Assembly: GCA_937915455.1 (NCBI GenBank)
Contig: CALDNN010000109.1
Span: 1-7,051, forward strand
DNA: 7,051 nucleotides
Reading direction: 5' to 3'
Origin: Pelethousia sp002409725
Lineage (GTDB): Bacteria > Bacillota > Clostridia > Christensenellales > CAG-138
Position numbers and translations under genes: made by a program. Below the pieces are notes generated by a model, which did not search any database, had not been told where the DNA came from, and saw only the letters and a program-made list of their open reading frames with translations. Shown one piece after another: positions 1 through 5,398 of the stretch (its first letter is position 1; each line of letters starts with the position of its first letter).

Positions 1-330
1 GCCTTTTTTCGAAAGGTTAAAGGAAACTTCCCACGTACGCTTTACGGGTATGCCCGCGATCTCGACCTCCTCCGCCTGCTCGCCGCCGAGGCGGAACTGC
101 CAGCCAGTGGAAGCATCCTGCCGGTCCAGCGTGCCCGCAATGGGCAGGCCGTTGATAGAGAGCGTGGCCGCATAGGCCGTGCCGTTCAGATTCAGCGCGG
201 CAGAGGCGCTCTTCGCCTCGCCCGCGGCCGTTAGGCTGCGCCCCGCCGCAGGCTGAGCCACCACGGGAAAGCAACCCGCAAGCGCCAGCATACAAGCGGC
301 CAGCGCCAGCATGGCGATCCGTTTCAACAA
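1..330 (-). CDS. Partial lipoprotein of unknown function (N-terminal 110 residues; cut by left edge)
   Basis: The frame is open from a TTG at 330-328 to base 1 with no stop, so the gene continues beyond the window. The N-terminus reads LLKRIAMLALAACMLALAGC (first residue Met if TTG initiates). It has a Lys-Arg n-region, a short hydrophobic core and a textbook lipobox LAGC with the lipidated Cys at residue 20 (codon 273-271). This predicts export, signal peptidase II cleavage and membrane anchoring. TTG is preferred over the in-frame ATG at 312 because a strong AAAGGAGGG lies 7 nt before it, and an ATG start would drop the basic n-region. The mature part is Ala/Gly-rich. It then looks beta-strand-like, with alternating hydrophobic residues from about residue 44 to 108, including a short LNLNGTAYAATLSINGLPIAG stretch. 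I recognise no domain, so no function is assigned. It has its own promoter and is separate from the upstream PLP gene. The lipoprotein call is firm; the role is unknown. Confidence 0.85.
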   Translation of the reverse strand, partial: MLKRIAMLALAACMLALAGCFPVVAQPAAGRSLTAAGEAKSASAALNLNGTAYAATLSINGLPIAGTLDRQDASTGWQFRLGGEQAEEVEIAGIPVKRTWEVSFNLSKKG

Positions 331-337
331 GGCACAT

Positions 338-346
338 CCCTCCTTT
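338..346 (-). promoter_or_regulatory. Shine-Dalgarno site that sets the TTG start of the lipoprotein
   Basis: The minus strand reads AAAGGAGGG, 7 nt before the TTG at 330. It would be 25 nt before the in-frame ATG at 312, which is too far. This spacing is the main reason for choosing the TTG start. Confidence 0.8.
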
Positions 347-365
347 GCCACAGGTTTGCATCTAT

Positions 366-374
366 ATTATACCA
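366..374 (-). promoter_or_regulatory. Extended -10 promoter of the lipoprotein gene
   Basis: The minus strand reads TGGTATAAT, a perfect TATAAT (371-366) preceded by the extended TG (374-373). Seventeen bases upstream the hexamer is TGTCTC (394-389), a poor -35, so the extended -10 probably carries recognition. Transcription would start near 359, leaving a leader of about 30 nt. The -35 position lies inside the inverted repeat at 377-402. Confidence 0.7.
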
Positions 375-376
375 GA

Positions 377-402
377 GGATCGGCTGAAGAGACAGCCGAT
401 CC
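377..402 (-). terminator. Perfect 10-bp inverted repeat: terminator of the pheST operon and/or operator
   Basis: GGATCGGCTG and CAGCCGATCC form a perfect 10-bp stem around a 6-nt loop, starting 40 nt after the stop of the PLP gene. It is the only strong hairpin after the pheS-pheT-PLP gene series and could end that transcript. However, on the minus strand it is followed by UCUGGUAUAAU rather than a U-run, so it is not a classic intrinsic terminator. It also covers the -35 region of the lipoprotein promoter, and 26-bp dyad symmetry there would suit a dimeric regulator. Terminator is the simpler reading; the sequence does not decide. Confidence 0.5.
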
Positions 403-441
403 CCGTGTCGGGTTTGTAAACTTTTATGCGTTGCTGGGCGA

Positions 442-1608
442 TTATCCTTTAAGATTGGCCACGATGGCCGCCACGGCCTTCTCCACGTTCTCCCGGCTGG
501 TGGCCAGGTTGAAGCGGGCATGTGTAAGCGCATTCCCTTCGAACCAGGCGCCGTAATCTACGGCAAGGCGGCATTTCTTCTGGAAGAACTCGGCCATCTC
601 CTCCTGCTCTAGATACTGCCCAAAATCCGCCCACATCAGGTAGGTGCCCTCTAGGGGTGAGATGCAAACGCCAGGTAGGGCCGCAGCAAAGGCGTCTTTC
701 ACAAAGCAATAATTGCCCCAGATGATATCGCGCACCTCCTCAAGCCAAGACAGGCCATGGCGGTAGGCGGCCTCCACGGCGATGTAGCCGAAGGGATTGC
801 CGCCCTCGATGTGCATGCGGGCCGTGAAGCCCTCGTAAACAGCCCGAAGGCCCGCGTCAGGAATCACGGCGAAGGCGTTTTGACAGCCCGCCAGGTTAAA
901 GGTTTTGCTGGCCGCGGTAAGCGTGATGAGCATGTCGTCATAATCGCCGGCCAGCGCGCTAGGGATGTGCTTATGCCCGTCGAATGTCAAATCCTGATGG
1001 ATCTCATCTGAGATCACCAACACGCCGTGGGCTTTACACACATCGAGCATGGCTTTGAGTTCCGCCTTGCTCCACACGCGGCCCACGGGGTTGTGGGGAG
1101 AGCTGAGGATGAAGCACTTGACGGCGTTTTGCACGATGGCCATCTCGAAGGCCTCCATATCTACGCCGTAGCGGCCCGCCTCGTTTTTCAGCTCGCAGCA
1201 AGCGAGCTTGCGGCCATTATCCCGCACGGCATGGAGGAAGGGATAATAAACCGGCGTGAGCGCCATCACGGCGTCCTGCGGCTTGGTGAACATTTGTACC
1301 AGCCAGTTGATGGCGGGCACTACGCCGGGGGCGAAGCGAATCCACTCCCGCTGCACCTCGTAGCCGTGCTGCTCCTTCTCCCAGGCCTGGAAGGCCCTAT
1401 AATAGCCGATTCCGGGCCGGTAATAGCCAAACACGCCGGTTTCTAGGTATTCCTTTTCCGCATCCAGCACGCTTTGGGGCACGCGGAAATCCATATCCGC
1501 CACCCAGAGGGGCAGGAGGCCTTCCTCGCCGAACACGCCCTTTTGCCCATCCCACTTTAGGCTGTCCGTGCCCAGCCTATCCACATAATAGATCGTTTCT
1601 TTCGTCAT
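442..1608 (-). CDS. MalY/PatB-family PLP-dependent aminotransferase or C-S lyase
   Basis: This is a fold-type I PLP enzyme of 388 residues, the usual length for the MalY/PatB family (cystathionine beta-lyase-like). The N-terminus (D10 RLGTDSLKWD, then LLPLWVADMDF at 31-41) is typical of that family. Visible active-site elements are PHNPVGRVW (171-179, N173 near the cofactor), SDEIHQDL (200-207, D201 for the pyridine nitrogen), ASKTFNLAG (233-241, K235 as the Schiff-base lysine) and ARFNLATSR (364-372, an Arg expected to hold the substrate carboxylate). No signal peptide or membrane segment is seen, so it should be cytosolic. Family members cleave cystathionine or cysteine, or transaminate; the substrate cannot be read here. 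Its start lies 16 nt after the pheT stop with only a weak GGAA as ribosome binding site, suggesting co-transcription and perhaps translational coupling. It would then share the T-box control of pheST, making an aromatic substrate worth considering. Confidence 0.9.
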   Translation of the reverse strand: MTKETIYYVDRLGTDSLKWDGQKGVFGEEGLLPLWVADMDFRVPQSVLDAEKEYLETGVFGYYRPGIGYYRAFQAWEKEQHGYEVQREWIRFAPGVVPAINWLVQMFTKPQDAVMALTPVYYPFLHAVRDNGRKLACCELKNEAGRYGVDMEAFEMAIVQNAVKCFILSSPHNPVGRVWSKAELKAMLDVCKAHGVLVISDEIHQDLTFDGHKHIPSALAGDYDDMLITLTAASKTFNLAGCQNAFAVIPDAGLRAVYEGFTARMHIEGGNPFGYIAVEAAYRHGLSWLEEVRDIIWGNYCFVKDAFAAALPGVCISPLEGTYLMWADFGQYLEQEEMAEFFQKKCRLAVDYGAWFEGNALTHARFNLATSRENVEKAVAAIVANLKG

Positions 1609-1624
1609 AGCTTACGTTCCGCTA

Positions 1625-4027
1625 TCAGGCCCTAAGCTCCGCGCCCAGCTGTTCTTTGAGGGAGGCGACCAGCGCGGCCATGGCGCTGGAGATATCCTCA
1701 TCCGTCAGCGTGCGATCTTCCGCTCGCAAGGTGAAGGAATAGGCCATACTCTTTTTACCCGGCAAGATCCCCTTGCCCCTGTATACATCGAAAAGCTCCA
1801 CATTTTCGAGGAGGACCCGCATCGGGGCCGCGGCAATGGCCTTAGCCATCCTGGCCGCGCTCACGCCCTCCTCCACAACCACGGCGATATCGCGGGGAAC
1901 CACCGGGTACCTGGGCAGAGCCTTGTAGGTGACGGTGCCCGCCGCGTGGCTAAAGAGCGCGGCGAAATCGATCTCTGCAGCATAGCACGTTTGCGGTACG
2001 CCGTAAGCCTTCCGGGTATCGGGGTGGATCGTCCCCATCTCGCCCACCTTCTGGCCGTCGAGCAAAAGCAGGGCCTTTTGGCCGGGCTGGAAATATTCAC
2101 CGCCGCCGGCCTCCACCGTGAGCTTATCCAAAAGGCCCAGTCGATCCAATATAGCCTCCACGCAGCCTTTGAGAGTATAGAAATCTTCATCCTCGCCGCA
2201 GAAGGCGATACCCAGCATCCGCCGTTCCTCCGGCAGATCTGCGTTGTTGTCGAAATGGACGTTGCCCACCTCGAAGAAGCGGCCGTGGCCGGTTTTGCGG
2301 TTACCATTGAGGGCGATCGAGCGCAGCATGCCCGGCAAAAGCGTAGTGCGCATGAGGCTTTGATCCTCCCCGAAGGGGTTCAGCAAGCGCACGGCCAGCC
2401 GCCGCTCGTCGTCTTCCGGCAGGCGCAGGCTGCTCATGTCGCCCGGGCCGATGAAGTTATAGTTGTACATCTCATAGCAGCCCAACGCTGCGCACAGGTC
2501 TTTGAGCCTATCGTCATTGGCGCAAGTTTTGCTGAGCCTGCCACGGAACGTATCTCCCCGCATGAGGGTGGGCGGGATGTTATTGTAGCCGTAAATGCGG
2601 CCCACTTCCTCCGCGATGTTCCAATCCGTTTCCAGGCCGCTCTCGATATCCACCCGGTAGTACGGCACGGTCACTTCCAGGCCTTGGGGCAAAGCCCGCG
2701 CGCCGATGTTGATCGTACCCAGCATATCCGCCATTTGCTCTGCGGTGAAAGCCGTATCGAGGATATGATTGACGTGCTCCGTATCCACCATCACCACGCG
2801 CTCGGTCAGATCCGCCGCGCAAACGTCGATTGCCTGGCCGGTCACAGTGCCCGCGCCCAGCTCATCCACCAGCTCGATAGCCCGCTTGGCTGCAAGCATG
2901 GCGTTCACCGGCTCTACGCCCTTCATGAAGCGGGCGGCCGCGTCCGTAACATGGTGCAGCTCGCGGGTCGTCCTGCGGATGCTGCTGCTCTTGAAAACCG
3001 CGGCCTCAAAAAGGACGACTTTGGTATCCGCCGTAATCTCGCTATTCTCGCCGCCCATTACTCCGGCGATGCCCACGCCCTTGGTGGGATCCGCGATCAG
3101 CAGCATATCCGGGGTGGTATCGCGCACCTTGCCATCCAGCGTAGTCACCTTTTCGCCGGGGTGGGCCTTGCGCACCACGATATGCCCATCGGCCACGCAG
3201 CTCAGATCGAAGGCGTGCATGGGGTGGCCGTATTCCACCATCACGTAGTTGGTGATATCCACGATGTTGTTGATGGGCCTTAGACCCACGGCCCGCAGCT
3301 TTTTCTGCATCCAAAGGGGACTTTCGGCGATCTTGATATCCGTTACCACCCGGGCCACATAACGGGGGCAAAGATCCGGCGCGAGCACATCCACGGCCGC
3401 GTAATCCGAAGCCTTACCCGTGCCCTCGACCTCCCGGATGGGGGGCTCGCGGAATTTCTGCCCCAGGGCCGCGGCTGCCTCGCGGCAGATGCCGATGATG
3501 CTGGCGCAATCCGCCCGGTTGGGCGTGAGCTCGATATCAAAGATTACATCGTCCAGGCCCAAAGCCTCCTGAATGGGCTGGCCCAGGGGGTGATCCTCCT
3601 GCAAGATGAGGATGCCGTGAACCTCAGCGCCTGGGTAATCCGCCTCGGTGAGGCCCAGCTCCTTGCCGGAGCAGAGCATGCCCGCGCTGTTTACGCCCCG
3701 CATGTTGGTGGGCTCGATGACGATGCCGTCCATCAGGTGCGCTCCGGCCAGGGCCACGGGCACCAGCGCGCCCTCGAACACATTGGCCGCGCCCGTGACG
3801 ATGGTAAGCGGCTGCCCCTGCCCCACATCCAGCGAGCAAATTTGCAGCTTGTCTGCGTTGGGGTGCTTGGAAAGGGCCGTGATCTTGCCCACGACCGTAT
3901 TGGTTACGGGTATTTCCGGCTCTACGGCGGCGGTCTCAAAGCCGCGCCACATCATCAGCTCCACAAATCTGTCTACGCTCACATTGAAGTCCACATATTC
4001 TTTGAGCCATTTCAGCGGTAGTTTCAT
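1625..4027 (-). CDS. pheT: Phenylalanyl-tRNA synthetase beta subunit
   Basis: This 800-residue beta chain of the (alpha-beta)2 PheRS is of normal bacterial length. In order: the N-terminal MKLPLKWLKEYVDF; the EMAP/OB-type tRNA-binding domain (about 40-150, with KHPNADKLQICSLDVG and SAGMLCSGKELGL); the B3/B4 editing domain (about 210-385, with GHPMHAFD at 267-274, GIAGVMGG at 319-326 and E341 in VLFEAAVF); B5 (about 405-485, ending EEVGRIYGYNNIPP); the inactive synthetase-like core (about 490-690); and the FDX-ACB anticodon-binding domain (about 705-800). It edits mischarged Tyr-tRNA-Phe and holds the tRNA. AAAGGAGG precedes the ATG by 9 nt. It ends in tandem stops TGA-TAG. Two oddities: the B5 metal motif has a 4-residue insertion and Asn470 where Asp is usual, and the editing-domain motif near 366-370 reads RFMKG where RFE[KR]G is common. 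The identity is certain. Confidence 0.98.
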   Translation of the reverse strand: MKLPLKWLKEYVDFNVSVDRFVELMMWRGFETAAVEPEIPVTNTVVGKITALSKHPNADKLQICSLDVGQGQPLTIVTGAANVFEGALVPVALAGAHLMDGIVIEPTNMRGVNSAGMLCSGKELGLTEADYPGAEVHGILILQEDHPLGQPIQEALGLDDVIFDIELTPNRADCASIIGICREAAAALGQKFREPPIREVEGTGKASDYAAVDVLAPDLCPRYVARVVTDIKIAESPLWMQKKLRAVGLRPINNIVDITNYVMVEYGHPMHAFDLSCVADGHIVVRKAHPGEKVTTLDGKVRDTTPDMLLIADPTKGVGIAGVMGGENSEITADTKVVLFEAAVFKSSSIRRTTRELHHVTDAAARFMKGVEPVNAMLAAKRAIELVDELGAGTVTGQAIDVCAADLTERVVMVDTEHVNHILDTAFTAEQMADMLGTINIGARALPQGLEVTVPYYRVDIESGLETDWNIAEEVGRIYGYNNIPPTLMRGDTFRGRLSKTCANDDRLKDLCAALGCYEMYNYNFIGPGDMSSLRLPEDDERRLAVRLLNPFGEDQSLMRTTLLPGMLRSIALNGNRKTGHGRFFEVGNVHFDNNADLPEERRMLGIAFCGEDEDFYTLKGCVEAILDRLGLLDKLTVEAGGGEYFQPGQKALLLLDGQKVGEMGTIHPDTRKAYGVPQTCYAAEIDFAALFSHAAGTVTYKALPRYPVVPRDIAVVVEEGVSAARMAKAIAAAPMRVLLENVELFDVYRGKGILPGKKSMAYSFTLRAEDRTLTDEDISSAMAALVASLKEQLGAELRA

Positions 4028-4036
4028 AAGTTGTGT

Positions 4037-4044
4037 CCTCCTTT
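4037..4044 (-). promoter_or_regulatory. pheT ribosome binding site overlapping the pheS stop codon
   Basis: The minus strand reads TTCTAAAGGAGG. The last two bases of the pheS TAA stop are the first two of the AAAGGAGG for pheT. The intergenic gap is only 15 nt, so ribosomes finishing pheS sit on the pheT site. This suits equal synthesis of the two subunits. Confidence 0.8.
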
Positions 4045-5065
4045 AGAACTGGGAAAGGAACCTGGCGTCATTCTCGTATTCCAGGCGGATATCCGTAATG
4101 CCGTACTTCAGGCTGGTGATGCGGTCCACCCCCAGGCCGAAGGCCAGGCCCTTCCACACCTTGGGATCCAGGCCGCAGTTCTCGATGATGTGCGGGTTGC
4201 AAACGCCGCAGCCCAGTATCTCGAGCCAGCCCGTTCCCTTGCAGGCCCGGCAGCCCTTGCCGCCGCAGATGGTGCAGCTCACATCCACCTCAGCCGAAGG
4301 TTCCGTGAAAGGGAAGTAGCTGGGGCGGAAGCGCATCTTCACATCCTCGCCAAACACCGTGTGGATGAAGGTAAGCAGGGTACCCTTCAAATCAGCCAGC
4401 GTCAGATCCTTATCCACGATGAAGCCCTCCATCTGCATAAACACGGGGCTGTGGCTGGCGTCCACCTCGTCCACCCGGAATACCCGGCCGGGAATCACCA
4501 GCCTGTAGGGCGGTTCGAGGTTGAGCAGCGCGCGCACCTGGCATGGGCTGGTGTGCGTGCGCAGCACCACCCGTTCGCTGATGTAAAAGGTATCCTGCAT
4601 GTCGCGGGCAGGGTGATCCTTGGGCAAGTTGAGCTTGGTGAAGTTATAGTCGTCATACTCCACCTCGGGCCCTTCGAAGGTGGAAAAGCCCATGCCGATC
4701 AAGGCGTCGCGAATTTCGCGGTAGGTCTGCGTCATGGGGTGCAGCCTGCCGAGGGGGCGGCCCCGTTTGCCGGGCTCGGTTACATCCAGAGCCTCCTTTT
4801 CAAAGCGCAACGCCTGCATGCGCTGGCCGATCTCCTCCTTGCGCCGCTCCATTTCGCCTTCCAGCTCTTTCTTCACGGCATTGGCAGCCTGGCCCAAAAT
4901 GGCCCGTTCCTCCTTGCCCAGCTTGCCCATGCCCCTAAGGATTTCCGTAAGCGCGCCGCTGCGGCCCAGGATGGATACATTGATCTCCTCCAGCGCCGCC
5001 TCATCCCGGGCTTCCTGTAACCGGCCCAGGGCCTCCTGGCGGATCTTTTCGAGTGCCTCGTTCAT
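4043..5065 (-). CDS. pheS: Phenylalanyl-tRNA synthetase alpha subunit
   Basis: This is the catalytic class II synthetase subunit, 340 residues and normal length. Residues 1-90 form the charged, coiled-coil tRNA-binding arm. The catalytic domain follows: HPMTQTYREIRDALIGMGF (109-127, motif 1 area), RTHTSPCQVR (169-178), FRVDEVDASHSPVFMQMEG (196-214, motif 2, with Q211 and E213 of the Phe/ATP pocket), FPFTEPSAEVDV (251-262) and GLAFGLGVDRI (306-316, motif 3). A308 matches the Ala that limits amino-acid size in E. coli PheS (A294), so ordinary Phe specificity is expected. Motif 3 has Asp at 314 where Glu is usual. A Cys-rich stretch holds C264/C267 and C272/C275, common in the family, plus C286/C289, which is not. 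GGAGG lies 7 nt before the ATG. It is the first gene after the T-box leader and is followed by pheT after 15 nt. Confidence 0.98.
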   Translation of the reverse strand: MNEALEKIRQEALGRLQEARDEAALEEINVSILGRSGALTEILRGMGKLGKEERAILGQAANAVKKELEGEMERRKEEIGQRMQALRFEKEALDVTEPGKRGRPLGRLHPMTQTYREIRDALIGMGFSTFEGPEVEYDDYNFTKLNLPKDHPARDMQDTFYISERVVLRTHTSPCQVRALLNLEPPYRLVIPGRVFRVDEVDASHSPVFMQMEGFIVDKDLTLADLKGTLLTFIHTVFGEDVKMRFRPSYFPFTEPSAEVDVSCTICGGKGCRACKGTGWLEILGCGVCNPHIIENCGLDPKVWKGLAFGLGVDRITSLKYGITDIRLEYENDARFLSQF

Positions 5066-5093
5066 GTTCCTTCCTCCGATGTTGCCAAATTTT

Positions 5094-5134
5094 GAATAAA
5101 GCGCGCCTTCATCCGCAAGGGACGAAGGCGCGCT
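5094..5134 (-). terminator. T-box regulated intrinsic terminator
   Basis: GCGCGCCTTCGTCC (5133-5120) pairs with GGATGAAGGCGCGC (5114-5101) around the loop CTTGC. This gives 14 pairs with one G-U, or 15 with the flanking A5134-U5100. It is followed by UUUAUUC. The 5' arm and loop contain CGU-CCCU (5124-5118), which is also the 3' half of the antiterminator, so the two structures exclude each other. The terminator ends about 30 nt before the pheS start. Confidence 0.93.
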
Positions 5135-5360
5135 CGTGGTACCACCCTATTTCACCCTGCCATCACAGGGTCTTAGGAGCAACTTCCTCAGCCGCTCTTT
5201 CGCTATATCGGGCTTACCCGGCGCTGACTACCCACCCCGAAGGGCTTCACCAACGCGGCTCAGGGGCGAACTTGTGCTTCGTTTGCGTGGAGGCCATCCC
5301 AGCCGCCGGCCCTCTCTTGGCCACGCATGGCGCCGCTTTTCCCCGTCATCGCTATATTAT
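5094..5360 (-). promoter_or_regulatory. T-box riboswitch leader, Phe (UUC) specifier
   Basis: The T-box sequence AGGGUGGUACCACG lies at 5148-5135. The antiterminator forms from AGGG (5148-5145) with CCCU (5121-5118) and ACG (5137-5135) with CGU (5124-5122). It displays UGGUACC as the bulge; UGGU can pair with a tRNA ACCA end, matching the A discriminator of tRNA-Phe. Stem I has a GGGG/CCCC base helix (5344-5341 with 5266-5263), kink-turn-like GAUGA (5350-5346) and UGAG (5262-5259), an upper helix GCGUGG/CCACGC (5326-5321 with 5290-5285), AGAGAG (5317-5312) and the T-loop sequence GGCGGCUGGGA (5307-5297). The specifier is UUC at 5270-5268, one purine before CCCC, the expected register. Stem III is the hairpin ACCCUG/CAGGGU (5171-5154). 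A UUCG-capped CCC/GGG hairpin (about 5243-5234) lies in the linker. Uncharged tRNA-Phe should favour read-through into pheS. No open gene is supported in this 330-nt stretch. Confidence 0.95.
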
Positions 5361-5366
5361 TGCAGT

Positions 5367-5395
5367 ATTTTAGCACATCCCAAAATGGAAAGCAA
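5367..5395 (-). promoter_or_regulatory. Promoter of the T-box-pheS-pheT-PLP operon
   Basis: TTGCTT (5395-5390), a 17-bp spacer, and TAAAAT (5372-5367) with an extended TG (5375-5374) form a reasonable sigma-A promoter. Transcription would start near 5360, giving a leader of about 295 nt that includes all of Stem I. An overlapping alternative is TTGGGA (5383-5378), an 18-bp spacer, then TAATAT (5359-5354). That would start very close to the kink-turn, so the first is preferred. The -35 lies only 3 bases beyond the stop codon of the upstream gene. Confidence 0.65.
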
Positions 5396-5398
5396 GTC

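Noticed and set aside
17..361. 114-codon minus-strand frame with ATG at 361
   Set aside because: It overlaps the lipoprotein in another frame, has no ribosome site before its ATG, and its Arg/Gly-rich product has no signal or domain. The lipobox frame fits better.
1946..3283. Long open frame of 445 codons on the plus strand
   Set aside because: It lies wholly antisense to pheT, has no convincing ribosome site and no recognisable domain, and is His/Ala-rich as expected for the complement of a GC-rich gene.
4196..4277. Cys-rich stretch as a separate zinc-finger insertion in PheS
   Set aside because: The GGKGC-x2-C-KGTGW core is normal for bacterial PheS. Only the third CXXC pair is unusual, so there is no inserted domain.
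4031..5020. Open frame of 329 codons on the plus strand
   Set aside because: It is antisense to pheS, and its composition mirrors that gene's codon positions. No family is recognisable.
5101..5133. Inverted repeat as possible mobile-element end or attachment site
   Set aside because: Its position after the T-box sequence, its U-rich tail and its overlap with the antiterminator identify it as the riboswitch terminator.
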